This document shows, one piece after another, positions 17,002 to 25,978 of a stretch of DNA of 64,000 nucleotides. The notes beneath the pieces were generated by a model that was given only the letters and a program-made list of their open reading frames with translations, was not told where the DNA came from and made no database searches. The stretch lies in assembly GCA_040771825.1 (NCBI GenBank), contig JAXGZG010000005.1, positions 1 to 64,000 of the forward strand. Direction: 5' to 3'. Origin of the DNA: JAXGZG01 sp040771825 (GTDB lineage: Bacteria; Bacillota; Sulfobacillia; Fermentithermobacillales; Fermentithermobacillaceae). The translations under genes and the position numbers were made by a program. Position 1 is the first letter of the stretch. Each line of letters begins with the position of its first letter.

Positions 17002-18429
17002 ATGCCCGTGCAACGTTTCGACTACCGGTTTCGAATGTACGAGCATTTGGGAAAATGTGCTGGGGAGATTCTTGCAGAAGCCCAAGAGGCTGCGGGCGAT
17101 CTGAAGCCTCCCGGAAGCCACGAAGAACACAGCGGTCCCGAGGCATCCATTCCTCCGGCAAGAAGACGGGACCCTAACGATATCCCCTTGCAGATGCTAG
17201 TGGATGAGATGCGGCAGATCGTCAAAGATGTCTACGGAGATGCCTACGATGCCTGCCCGGTGAGTTCTGTAGACGATGCCATGTGGATGGCTTGCCGGAC
17301 AGCCCTAGCCCCATCAACCAGGGGAAGTGGTAGAAAGTACCGGGCCCGCTATCTGATGCCCTGGGAGAAGCGCGCTTCAAGGCTAGCGTCTTTCGGGTAT
17401 CTGTACCCTCCTAAATACGAAAGGTTGCTGTGGGACGAATCCCCTGAGTACCATGGAAATCTCCCCGAGCGAATGGAAAACCTAGACGCCGTGGTGGTCC
17501 CTCTTGAAGGCGCCATCTACACTAACCACGGAATTGCTTACGCCAGAATACCCTTCCTTACTGGGGTACATCCCGAACCATCCCTAGAAGTCATGGCAGC
17601 AACCGCTGACGTTCATGCCGAGTCCTTGGCGGGTTTCGTCTCCTTAGGGTATGACACGCCGGGGTTATCAGGGGGAATCCAGGACGAATGCGGCGTTCCC
17701 GCGCTCCAGTCCGGGCTTGGCCAGCTGGCGTCAGAGTTCAACGTCCCATATGTGGTCGATTCCGGGCATTCGCTGCCTCTTCTGGGCACTGGGAAAGGGG
17801 TGTCAGGGGCCAGCGCAACCATATATCGCTTGGGTCCGGACATGGGCCCCCAGTCGCCTGCCATCATCATCGGACCGGAAGAGATGGTGACGCTCCTTAG
17901 GAAAGAAGCAGGGCTCCACAGAACCCCTCCCCTACTGGGATACGCCGCGAGGGGTGCGCCTTTCGCAGCTTGTGTCCCTCCGCCCAGTGTCCTGTCTGGT
18001 CAAGCGCGGCTTCTCAGACTCCTCAAAGAGCGCGCCCCGCGGTTTGCCGAACCTGTCAACGATCTTTCGGCCATCGTGGTCAGTGCATTGGACCATAGCC
18101 CCGCCAAAATCAAGGACGGGCTTAGGGTGACAGCATCCTACGGGATGATGGCGGTGGAACTGAACTACGAAGATACCTGGATTGAGGACATGGGGCTACC
18201 TGTCTTCACCGAAAAAGACACACGCTCCGGCACGAATCTCCTTCAGCTGGGCCTAGATCTCATGGGCGCCAAGGGCGTATACGTTCTCGACGCCAGCATC
18301 TACTTCTCGGCGGCCTGGGGTGACCTCCAAGATCCGAGTCTGGACGAAGACAAAGCCACATACGCCGCCCGGTGCGCGGCTCACCTTCTGGAAATACTTG
18401 GCCATCACTCGGGCTTCCTGCAGAACTGA
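17002..18429 (+). CDS. Unknown protein with features of a degenerate fold-type-I PLP enzyme
   Basis: About 475 residues, no membrane helices or signal peptide. The central region (VPYVVDSGHSLPLLGTG... SATIYRLGPDMGPQSPAIIIGPEEMVTLLRKEAGLH) resembles the cofactor-binding segment of SelA/aminotransferase-like PLP enzymes. There the usual pattern is an Asp followed by (S/G)xDK before a Gly-rich loop. Here no lysine is present at the expected place, so PLP catalysis is doubtful. The gene begins 61 bp after the aldehyde oxidoreductase, with GGGGGG before ATG 17002 or GTG 17008, and is probably cotranscribed with it. It may be an AOR accessory or substrate-related protein. Only the weak fold resemblance supports the call. 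Confidence 0.45.
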   Translation: MPVQRFDYRFRMYEHLGKCAGEILAEAQEAAGDLKPPGSHEEHSGPEASIPPARRRDPNDIPLQMLVDEMRQIVKDVYGDAYDACPVSSVDDAMWMACRTALAPSTRGSGRKYRARYLMPWEKRASRLASFGYLYPPKYERLLWDESPEYHGNLPERMENLDAVVVPLEGAIYTNHGIAYARIPFLTGVHPEPSLEVMAATADVHAESLAGFVSLGYDTPGLSGGIQDECGVPALQSGLGQLASEFNVPYVVDSGHSLPLLGTGKGVSGASATIYRLGPDMGPQSPAIIIGPEEMVTLLRKEAGLHRTPPLLGYAARGAPFAACVPPPSVLSGQARLLRLLKERAPRFAEPVNDLSAIVVSALDHSPAKIKDGLRVTASYGMMAVELNYEDTWIEDMGLPVFTEKDTRSGTNLLQLGLDLMGAKGVYVLDASIYFSAAWGDLQDPSLDEDKATYAARCAAHLLEILGHHSGFLQN

Positions 18430-18500
18430 CTGCGCACCCAAGAGCCGGCAAGGTTGCGCCGGGCGAACCCGTCACGCCCAGCCGCCAACACATTGACCTT

Positions 18501-19811
18501 CTACAGCAGGGTGTCTAGCCTAATCAGAGTCCGAAGCAACACGTTAGCACCGTTGGCGCACTGCTCCTTGTCGGTCCACTCCCGGGGGCTGTGACTGATT
18601 CCATGCCGACTAGGGACGAACACCATCCCCGATGGCATGACTTTTGCCGCGCTCACACAATCGTGGCTCGCTCCTGAAGGCATTCTTCGGAACTTGAGCC
18701 CCATCTCCCGGGCCGAATCCTCCACCGCGTCCTGAACCATGCTATCGGCCAAGGCAGCCGGAATCTCCGAGACATCCGACAGGCGAATCTCTAGCCCCAT
18801 TTCAGCGGCTATTAAGCCTGCGCGCTCTCGAAGCGCCGAAACTATGCGCCGGGCCGTGGTATCGTCAAGGTCCCGAACCTCAACTGACATTTCTGCTTCT
18901 CCCGGGATTACGTTTTGCCCCCCTGGGCTGACCCTTATCTGCCCACAAGTCCCCACGCTTACCCCAGATCCAGACTGTCTCACTGCCCGGGGAATCTCCA
19001 GTACGAGGCGGGCGGCTCCCAAAAGCGCGTCTTTTCTATCATCCATAGGAGTCGTGCCCGCATGATTGGCAAACCCTAGGAACCGGACAGTGAAGGAGTG
19101 AATGCACACGATCCCTTGCACAACGCCGATATCCTCGCCACTAGCGTCCAGAATCCCTCCCTGCTCCACGTGGAGTTCCAAGTACCCTGCGCAGTCAGAA
19201 GCCTGTCTGGGAGGCGGCGGCACATCCGGCTCGCCGGGCAGAGGATTCTGGCCCAGTCCTACCCGGCGTAGAACGGGCAGCGCGCTAGCCCATTCGTCAT
19301 TAGAAACCCCTAGAAAATGGACCCTACTTCCAAAGATCCCGCCTTCCTCATTGGCGAAGGACACTACCTCCACGGGATGCCTCAAGGAAATGCCGCTCTC
19401 AAGGATAGTTCGGAGACATTCCAACGCGCCCAGCACCCCTAAGGCTCCATCAAACATCCCACCGGAAGGCACCGTATCGGTATGAGAGCCCATTACGATT
19501 GTGCCCGGGACAGGTGACCCACGGTCACCGCCCTCGTCCCCGGGACCTTGAGGGTTGAGGCGTCCTATCACATTGCCCACGCAATCCATGTAAACTTGCA
19601 AGCCAACTTCCCTGAATCGGTTCAGGAGCCACTTCCGTCCCTCCATGTCAGACAGGGTAAAGGCCACCCGAGATACGCCGCAGTAGCCTGGCCCCCGGCT
19701 ATGACTGGAGCTATCGTCACATCTATCTCGCCCGATTGCCGATAGATCCTGGAGGTCCTTCCACAGCCTGTCGGCGTTTATGTAAACAGGTGCCCTATCG
19801 ACGGTATTCAT
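18501..19811 (-). CDS. M20-family hydrolase (N-carbamoyl-L-amino-acid hydrolase / allantoate amidohydrolase type)
   Basis: A 436-residue zinc-dependent amidohydrolase. Seen: MGSHTDTVPSGGMFDGALGVLGALE (metal-binding HTD and D), VVSFANEEGGIFGSRVHF (EE pair), YLELHVEQGGILD with the HVEQG hallmark of the carbamoylase/ureidoglycolate branch, and SGASHDCVSAAKVMPSGMVFVPSRHGISHSPREW. It should hydrolyse N-carbamoyl or ureido amino-acid derivatives. No hydantoinase gene is adjacent. ATG 19811 (MNTVDRAP) has GGGGAGG upstream and fits the family; the frame remains open to 19880. It is divergent from the creatininase-like gene, and the two probably share a promoter region at 19812-19996. Confidence 0.92.
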   Translation of the reverse strand: MNTVDRAPVYINADRLWKDLQDLSAIGRDRCDDSSSHSRGPGYCGVSRVAFTLSDMEGRKWLLNRFREVGLQVYMDCVGNVIGRLNPQGPGDEGGDRGSPVPGTIVMGSHTDTVPSGGMFDGALGVLGALECLRTILESGISLRHPVEVVSFANEEGGIFGSRVHFLGVSNDEWASALPVLRRVGLGQNPLPGEPDVPPPPRQASDCAGYLELHVEQGGILDASGEDIGVVQGIVCIHSFTVRFLGFANHAGTTPMDDRKDALLGAARLVLEIPRAVRQSGSGVSVGTCGQIRVSPGGQNVIPGEAEMSVEVRDLDDTTARRIVSALRERAGLIAAEMGLEIRLSDVSEIPAALADSMVQDAVEDSAREMGLKFRRMPSGASHDCVSAAKVMPSGMVFVPSRHGISHSPREWTDKEQCANGANVLLRTLIRLDTLL

Positions 19812-19996
19812 GACCAGTACCTCCCCTAACGCTGGGTGGCTGTGACAACCTTGCCGTTCCGGCTGCGGCAGCCTCCACATGGCATACGGCGCTCCCTACG
19901 GCGCCTCTTGTACATTTGATTATACCCCAGCCCCCACAACTGGGTTTACAATAGCCATTGAGAGCAGAGCCTGACAATCCTGGGAGGTATAGAGAC

Positions 19997-20797
19997 GTGA
20001 AAGACCTGGAGAACGCCGAAACCCGGTTAGAACGCCTGAACCGCCACGGTTTCGAAAGACAGACCTTTGACAAAGCCATCATTGTACTGGGAGCAACAGA
20101 AAACCACGCGTACCACCTGCCAATGGGAACAGACACTTTCGCAGCCTACAGAGTAGCTTGGGAGACTGCCAAGAGAGTAGACGGCGCACTGCTCCTTCCG
20201 GCCATGCCCTTTGGGGTAAGCGATCAGCTTATGCCGTATCCGTTTACGATCACCCTAACTCCCGAGACCCTATCTCAAGTCATTTTCGAGGTGGCTGAAT
20301 CCTGTATAGTCCAGGGCATTCACCGATTCCTTCTGGTAAACGGACATGGGGGGAACAACTCGGCCATTGATGTGGCCATGAGGAGAATCAAGCGGGTCTA
20401 CTCGTCTGCCAAAATCGCCGCATCTCTGGCTTGGTGGATCTCGGGCCCAAAGCTCCTACGCACAGGCACTTTCCAGAAAGATTACGGGATCGGCCATGCC
20501 GGCGAAGCCGAAACCTCGGTGGCCCTATACCTGGCCCCCGACTGCGTGAATATGGACATTGCTCAAGGCGAATGGCCAGCGTCGCCCAAGGAAATCAAAG
20601 TCTTCGCCAGCATCCCCGAGACTTCCCGGACCGGAGCCACAGGTGACCCCAAACCCGCAACAGCCGAAAAAGGCCGCCTTATAGTCGACGTTCTAGCCGA
20701 ATACTTGGCCAAGTTTCTCGAGGAAATGGACGCTACAGACTGGGAGTTTGGCCGGGATGATTGGTCATTCTTGGATGGGCCACCGATTTGCCGCTAG
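19997..20797 (+). CDS. Creatininase family protein
   Basis: A 266-residue member of the creatininase/MftE family of metal-dependent amidohydrolases. The N-terminal metal motif reads VLGATENHAYHLPMGTD (family: GxxExHGxHLPxxTD), followed by LLVNGHGGNNSAID (NGHGGN metal motif) and IGHAGEAETSVALYLAPDCV. The glycine of the usual QHG triplet is replaced by Ala-Tyr. The substrate may be creatinine-like lactams, amides or a peptide precursor; context favours a small amide. GTG 19997 is chosen with GGGAGG nine bases upstream; the frame is open to 19958. It faces the carbamoylase divergently. Confidence 0.88.
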   Translation: MKDLENAETRLERLNRHGFERQTFDKAIIVLGATENHAYHLPMGTDTFAAYRVAWETAKRVDGALLLPAMPFGVSDQLMPYPFTITLTPETLSQVIFEVAESCIVQGIHRFLLVNGHGGNNSAIDVAMRRIKRVYSSAKIAASLAWWISGPKLLRTGTFQKDYGIGHAGEAETSVALYLAPDCVNMDIAQGEWPASPKEIKVFASIPETSRTGATGDPKPATAEKGRLIVDVLAEYLAKFLEEMDATDWEFGRDDWSFLDGPPICR

Positions 20798-20802
20798 GCT
20801 CG

Positions 20803-20890
20803 CCCCTAGATGTCCGCAGGCGGACACCTAGAGCTTCGGACCTGTCCGCTGGCGGATATCTGCCGCCGGCTTTGCCCCTAGGTGTCCGCA
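20803..20890. repeat. Cluster of dispersed palindromic repeats, copies 3-4 and a half copy
   Basis: TGTCCGCAGGCGGACA at 20811-20826 and TGTCCGCTGGCGGATA at 20843-20858 are two copies of the same palindrome family seen at 4131 and 12515. A half copy (TGTCCGCA, 20883-20890) follows. GCCCCTAG precedes both the first copy and the half copy, so the block looks like a partial tandem duplication. It fills the gap between convergent genes. Confidence 0.7.
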
Positions 20891-20917
20891 TTATCGAGCA
20901 TCCAAATGCACAGTGCG

Positions 20918-22103
20918 CTAGTCGACTAGGAAATCCACCGCCGCTTGGGCGAACACTGCCGCGCCCATGTGTAGAACGCTTTCGTCGATATCGAACTTGG
21001 GGTGGTGATTGGGATAAACCGCGCCAGCCTTGGGATCGCTGCTCCCCAAGGCGAAGAAACACCCGGGAACCTCTTGTAGATAATAAGCCATGTCCTCGCC
21101 GCCCATGGTGGGAGCGGGCAGTTCGCGCACGTTCTCGGGGCCCAACAGTCTCGATGCCGACTCCTTCAAAAAGGCAGCCATGTCAGGGTCGTTAAAAAGC
21201 GGCGGATACCCGTAAGTGTACTTCAAGTCCGCTTCGGCCCTCATGCCAGAAGCGATTCCTTGGGCGATTTCCTTTATGCGCCTAGGGATGAATACAGACA
21301 TGTCCTTGTCGAGATACCTCACTGTCCCCCTCAAAAGGCATGAGTCGGGGATTATGTTGCTCGCGGTCCCGGCCTGAATCATACCCACTGTGACTACTGC
21401 AGGAGTCACTGGAGAGAACCTCTCGGGATACTATGGTCTGAAGGGCCACGGTTATGTGGGAAGCGATGACCACAGGGTCTACCGACTGATTAGGAGCAGC
21501 CCCGTGACCGCCTTTTCCCCTAATAGTAAGGACGAAACTGTCACTGGCAGCCATTAGGGCACCGGACTTAATTCCAACCATCCCAGTGTTGACTGGCCAC
21601 AAAGACCCCACGTGCCCACCTATGATGGCGTCTACCTTGGGGTTTTCGAGGGCCCCATCCTCAATCATGATTTTGGCGCCGCCGCCGCCTTCCTCGCCGG
21701 GCTGAAATATGAACTTGACGTTGCCAGGTAGCCTAGGTTGCATCCTTGACAGGATGGCTGCAGCGCCCAACGCCATTGCCACGTGGGCATCGTGCCCGCA
21801 TGCGTGCATCCGCCCCGGTATTTGGGACGCAAAGGGCAATCCGGTCTCTTCGGTAATGGGCAGGGCATCCATGTCGGCCCGGATGGCAAAGGTCTTGGGT
21901 GACGAACCGCTTCCCCTAAGAAGCCCCACTACGCCCGTGCCTCCAACATTTGCCCTCACTTCAAGGCCCAAGTCCGAAAGAACTCTCACTACAAGATCGG
22001 CTGTCCTGGGGGTATCCATCTGCAACTCAGGATACTTGTGGACCTCCCGACGCCAACCTACAATATCCTGTTCCATGAGTTTCGCCTGTTGGATCACATC
22101 CAT
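20918..22103 (-). pseudogene. M20D amidohydrolase, frame broken near 21411-21420
   Basis: An amidohydrolase of the IAA-amino-acid/hippurate hydrolase type. The N-terminal frame starts at ATG 22103 (GGGGGG upstream). It contains WRREVHKYPELQMDTPRTA, IRADMDALPITEETGLPF, MHACGHDAHVAMALGAA, FQPGEEGGGGAKIMIEDG and GKGGHGAAPNQSVDPVVIASH. After ...IVSREV the next motif SPVTPAVVTVGMIQAGTASNIIPD is read one base away. It continues to the stop at 20918, with APTMGGEDMAYYLQ and YPNHHPKFDIDES. The overall length of 1186 nt is one base over a multiple of three. The likely extra base is in the CTCTCC at about 21411-21416 (complement). All metal ligands are present, so a repaired enzyme would be normal. It is either a recent pseudogene or a sequence error. 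Confidence 0.85.
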
Positions 22104-22140
22104 GACCATCCCCCCGATATCTATCATAGCCTACGCTCGT

Positions 22141-23862
22141 CTACACTTCTATCTGCCGGTATCTCGAGACCGCCCAAGAATCCAGCATCTTTTGCAGCAA
22201 TGCACCGGTAACGGTCACTAAGACCGCTAGGACTCCGTACAACCCCCAACCGTTCAAGCCCCTAGGGTAGGCGTACTTTGTCACCAGGAAAAATACCCCA
22301 AGGTACGCCGCAGACAAGACCCCGGCCAGAAGGGCTCCGAAGTTGCCCTTCATGGCCTGTTGCGGGTTAGTCCATTTGAGCTTCGGCATAGTCAGATCAT
22401 TTAGCAAGCAGATCACTGTGATGGGCCAGGAGACTAGCAGACCCAGTAATGCCGTGAGTCCCAGATGAAGAAAGTCTATGCCAACAAGAAACTTCGCCAT
22501 AGCCAACAAAACCGCCAGCTGAACGGCGGCAAAGGCCAGTCCGTGCAGAAGTTTGCCTCTCACCTGATGCTTTGGGGATACAGGGATAGTCTTGCTGAAC
22601 CAGAACATGGGCCCCTCTCTGCTAACTCCAGTTGAGGCCACCTGGTTCATTCCCACAGATATTCCGTGGACACCCACTGCCCCCAATACCAGAAGATCAA
22701 TAGGCACCATTCCCCTTAACATGGGAATCATGTCGAACCCGGCCTGGCCTCCGGTAAACGAGGTCACTAGCCACATGATTGGAAGGATGGCCAAGTTGGT
22801 AAGGGAGACCAGAAGGAAGTTAGGAGTCCTTGTGAGCATCCGGTGTTCACGGGAGAACACTGCCATAGTAGGAGACCGGCCGTTCCCGTTTAGGCTTACA
22901 GGCAAGCCCTTTGATCTAGCGACACGTGGCGCGACGCTGCCTGTTGACTTAGCGACGCTCCTGGACACACCGCCAAGAAACCACCTTTGTGCTATCAGAG
23001 AGACAGCCAGGAGAAACCCAACCGAGCCTCCGACAAAAAGGATTGTGCCCCCAAAGCGCAGCATCCCAGTGTCTCCAGTTAGCGCCCAACCGGCCCACTT
23101 GAGGGGCGGATAGGACCCCGCGACAGCCTGAAGGAGGCCGTTTTTCTCCATGAGCATCTCCATCATGCGCTCGGGTCCGTACCGCGTCATGTTGACATTG
23201 AGATACTGAAACACCATGATGAGGGCAAAAAACAGAAGGCCGAAGATGACTCGGAAAAGATCCCTCTTCTTGGAGCGGCCCGTAACTCTCATGATAAGCA
23301 CGACCACCAAGAGTCCTAGGGCAAGAGGAATCCCGGGAACTGCTAGAGTCACCAAAACCGAAGGGACCCAATAACCCAAAGACCCAATCTCCAGACCCAA
23401 GGCCAGAAGGAAAGGAAGCACCACAATGCTGGACGCAAGCAGTACTGCTACATAAGCCACTGCCACCTTGCCCAACATGATCTGCCTTGGGGTAAAAGGC
23501 AAAGCTTGGAGCAATTCAAGGTCATCGCTGTAATACAGGATAGACATGAGCCCGCTAATCCCCACAAAAAGCACCAGACTCTGCCCTGCGGTAACAGCCA
23601 GCACAACAGACAACCCCGGCTGCCCCATCATGGCAGTCTGTCTGGCCAGAGCCTCGGCGAACCTGTAGACCAAGGTTAGGACCGGGGCCAAACTTAGGGC
23701 CAGAAGCCCGAGGTAGAGATATACCGAGCGGCCATGCTTGCCAAGTCCTATCTTCTCCGATAATCCTCTGAACCCGTACTCGCTTTTGAGCTGGGTAGCC
23801 ACTAGAGCCCCAAACGGGGATCGCTCTTTCCCTTTCAGAAAGTACAAACCTCCACGGCTCAT
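22141..23862 (-). CDS. ABC transporter permease, large ABC-2-like exporter subunit
   Basis: A 573-residue membrane protein with about twelve hydrophobic helices in two halves, split by a long loop around residues 290-350. The segment YYSDDLELLQALPFTPRQIMLGKV resembles the conserved amphipathic coupling region of putative ABC exporters in which LL..LP(x)(S/T)...I appears. The paired ATP-binding gene lies 33 bp upstream on the same strand. The substrate is unknown; such pairs export antimicrobial peptides, lipids or drugs. ATG 23862 has GGAGG nine bases upstream. Confidence 0.82.
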   Translation of the reverse strand: MSRGGLYFLKGKERSPFGALVATQLKSEYGFRGLSEKIGLGKHGRSVYLYLGLLALSLAPVLTLVYRFAEALARQTAMMGQPGLSVVLAVTAGQSLVLFVGISGLMSILYYSDDLELLQALPFTPRQIMLGKVAVAYVAVLLASSIVVLPFLLALGLEIGSLGYWVPSVLVTLAVPGIPLALGLLVVVLIMRVTGRSKKRDLFRVIFGLLFFALIMVFQYLNVNMTRYGPERMMEMLMEKNGLLQAVAGSYPPLKWAGWALTGDTGMLRFGGTILFVGGSVGFLLAVSLIAQRWFLGGVSRSVAKSTGSVAPRVARSKGLPVSLNGNGRSPTMAVFSREHRMLTRTPNFLLVSLTNLAILPIMWLVTSFTGGQAGFDMIPMLRGMVPIDLLVLGAVGVHGISVGMNQVASTGVSREGPMFWFSKTIPVSPKHQVRGKLLHGLAFAAVQLAVLLAMAKFLVGIDFLHLGLTALLGLLVSWPITVICLLNDLTMPKLKWTNPQQAMKGNFGALLAGVLSAAYLGVFFLVTKYAYPRGLNGWGLYGVLAVLVTVTGALLQKMLDSWAVSRYRQIEV

Positions 23863-23895
23863 AAGAACGAACCTCCAATCCAGACCATGCTTATG

Positions 23896-24660
23896 TTACC
23901 TAGCCAAGGATTTCAGCTGGTCCTCGGGCAACTTGGCCTCGGTTATCTTCAGGAAGACTTCTTCCAGAGACTTGTCGCCTTCTCTGGCGAAAAGGTTCTT
24001 CATCTCCTGGACAGTGTGTGTGGCGATCAACTGTCCTTTGTGGATTACCCCAACCCGGTCGCAGAGCCTCTCGGCGACTTCCATAACGTGGGTAGAGAAG
24101 AACACTGATCCGCCTTGGGCAGCGTGGGACCTCATGAGTTCCTTCAGCAGAAACGATGATCTAGGGTCCAGTCCCACCATGGGTTCGTCAAGCACCCAGA
24201 GGGCAGGACGGTGGAGGAGCGAGCCTATGAGAGCGATTTTCTGGCGCATTCCCCTGGAATAGCTGCCAATTGGGTCGCCAAGGGCGCCAATCATCTCGAA
24301 AGCTTCCAGGAGAGGCTTGACCCGAGCGTCTCTCTGATTTCCGGGAACGCCATAGACATCGCACATGAACGACAGGTATTCGGCCCCCGTAAGTTTATCC
24401 CAAAGGTTTGCTTCGTCAGGGACATACCCTATCTGTCTCTTGGACTGAATGGAATCTTTTCTGGTATCGAGACCTCTAACCGAGATAGAACCCTGGTCGG
24501 GTTCTAAGATGCCCACTATCATCTTGATGGTAGTGGTTTTTCCGGCGCCGTTCGGGCCCAGGAAACCGAAAATCTCACCGGAATGTACATCCAAGTCGAG
24601 ATTGTCCACTGCCTTTACGGGGCCGCCGTAACTCTTAGAGACATGGGCGATCTTTAGCAC
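23896..24660 (-). CDS. ABC transporter ATP-binding protein
   Basis: A 254-residue nucleotide-binding subunit. Seen: Walker A GPNGAGKTTTIK (about 37-48), Q-loop around IGYVPDE, signature YSRGMRQKIALIGSLL, Walker B LWVLDEPMVGLDP, and switch His in FFSTHVMEVAE. The pattern is of the CcmA/NatA exporter class. GTG 24660 is preferred over the open frame to 24699 because VLKIAHVSKSYGG begins the family alignment and GGAG lies upstream. It drives the permease encoded directly downstream. Confidence 0.95.
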   Translation of the reverse strand: MLKIAHVSKSYGGPVKAVDNLDLDVHSGEIFGFLGPNGAGKTTTIKMIVGILEPDQGSISVRGLDTRKDSIQSKRQIGYVPDEANLWDKLTGAEYLSFMCDVYGVPGNQRDARVKPLLEAFEMIGALGDPIGSYSRGMRQKIALIGSLLHRPALWVLDEPMVGLDPRSSFLLKELMRSHAAQGGSVFFSTHVMEVAERLCDRVGVIHKGQLIATHTVQEMKNLFAREGDKSLEEVFLKITEAKLPEDQLKSLAR

Positions 24661-24761
24661 AAGGGACCACTCCGTTTCCGTACAGGTATGCACTAACACA
24701 GTACGCCTCTGACCGAGACAGGTCTACATGGTTTCTTAACTTGCGATGCCGCGAAAGGCAT

Positions 24762-24962
24762 CTATCGTTGGGTCTCCTCCGAGCGCGTCTTCTTCCGCCG
24801 CCTTACGGCCTCTGTCAACAGATACTCAATCTGCCCGTTAATCGAGCGAAAGTCAGCCTCGGCCCAGGCTGCCACCTCTTTCCACAGGGTCGGCGACAGG
24901 CGCAGCAGCACCTGCTTCTTGTCCTTGTCGAACCGATTTTCCTTCACGACGTTCCTATCCAT
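24762..24962 (-). CDS. Small ribbon-helix-helix (Arc-like) protein
   Basis: A 66-residue basic protein with the sequence KKQVLLRLSPTLWKEVAAW followed by AEADFRSINGQIEYLLTEAVRRR. This is the Arc/MetJ-type ribbon-helix-helix pattern: beta-strand QVLLRLSP, then two helices with the typical NGQIEYLL. It should bind DNA or act as an antitoxin-like partner. It starts eight bases after the SPFH gene stop, with GGGAG upstream of ATG 24962, so the two are cotranscribed. No toxin gene is adjacent. Small Arc-like proteins downstream of SPFH genes recur in Firmicutes to my knowledge; their role there is unknown. Confidence 0.8.
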   Translation of the reverse strand: MDRNVVKENRFDKDKKQVLLRLSPTLWKEVAAWAEADFRSINGQIEYLLTEAVRRRKKTRSEETQR

Positions 24963-24970
24963 GGCTCCCG

Positions 24971-25978
24971 CTAGTAGATAGAACCGCTATTGACTACCGG
25001 CTGAGGGTCTCTATTGCCACAGAGCACAACAAGCAGGTTGCTGACCATAGCGGCTTTTCTCTCTTCGTCCAGACGCACAACATCGTTCTCGGCCAGTCGA
25101 CTAAGGGCCATCTCGACCATTCCTACCGCGCCATCCACAATCATCTTCCTGGCAGCGATAACAGCTGACGCCTGCTGCCTTTGAAGCATGGCGGCGGCAA
25201 TCTCGGGAGCGTAGGCTAGGTGCGTGATCCGTGCTTCGACTATTTCAAGTCCCGCGATTTCCACCCGGGACTGAATCTCTTCCTTGAGCTTCTGTGCAAC
25301 CTCGCGGCTACTTCCGCGCAAGCTCATTTCTCCGTCTTCTTCCACGTCATAGGGGTACAACCGCGCAACGTTTCTAAGCGACGCGTCACACTGAATTGAG
25401 AGGAATGCTTTATAGTTGTCCACGTTGAACACGGCTTTTGCCGTATTCACTACGCGCCAGATCACCACAACCCCTACCTCAACCGGATTCCCCAACTCAT
25501 CATTGACCTTTTGCTTATTGTTGTTCAGCGTCATAGCCTTCAGTGAAATGGTCTTTTTGGGGAAGGGTGCCCCGACATTGGCGGGCCGTTTCGTGGAAGA
25601 GATGGAAGGGTTTTCATCTTCGGTGGCGGTGGCCATCCCGCTGCCTGCAGCAGGGTTAACAGCCGAGACGAAGGGATTGACGAAAAAGAAGCCTTCTCCT
25701 TTTAGAGTGCCGATGTACTTCCCGAACAACGTGAGCACCAGGGCTTCTTGGGGCTTGAGGATCTTAAGCCCAAGAAATGGAATCCAGGAGACGAGAAAGT
25801 ACAGAACACCGACGCCCAACAGAACCCCCCCAAGGGCACGATGAAGTCCGCGGCCCAAGATTGCTGCTCCAACAGCAATAGCGGCAATGCTCGCAAGCAA
25901 GAAGATGATACTGAGTATTAGCGCGGGCATTCCGCTCCTTCCCCTAAGCTCGATTTCCTCGGAAAACGTCTCTCTCAT
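24971..25978 (-). CDS. SPFH / band-7 domain membrane protein
   Basis: A 335-residue protein with two N-terminal hydrophobic segments (about residues 20-45 and 50-75), then an SPFH/prohibitin domain. The domain begins KPQEALVLTLFGKYIGTLKGEGFFFVNPF and includes GNPVEVGVVVIWRVVNTAKAVFNVDNYKAFL and GLEIVEARITHLAYAPEIAAAMLQRQQA. Such proteins form large membrane-scaffold assemblies (flotillin/prohibitin-like). ATG 25978 follows GGGAGGG; the frame is open to 25999. It is followed by the ribbon-helix-helix gene. No NfeD partner is seen. Confidence 0.92.
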   Translation of the reverse strand: MRETFSEEIELRGRSGMPALILSIIFLLASIAAIAVGAAILGRGLHRALGGVLLGVGVLYFLVSWIPFLGLKILKPQEALVLTLFGKYIGTLKGEGFFFVNPFVSAVNPAAGSGMATATEDENPSISSTKRPANVGAPFPKKTISLKAMTLNNNKQKVNDELGNPVEVGVVVIWRVVNTAKAVFNVDNYKAFLSIQCDASLRNVARLYPYDVEEDGEMSLRGSSREVAQKLKEEIQSRVEIAGLEIVEARITHLAYAPEIAAAMLQRQQASAVIAARKMIVDGAVGMVEMALSRLAENDVVRLDEERKAAMVSNLLVVLCGNRDPQPVVNSGSIY

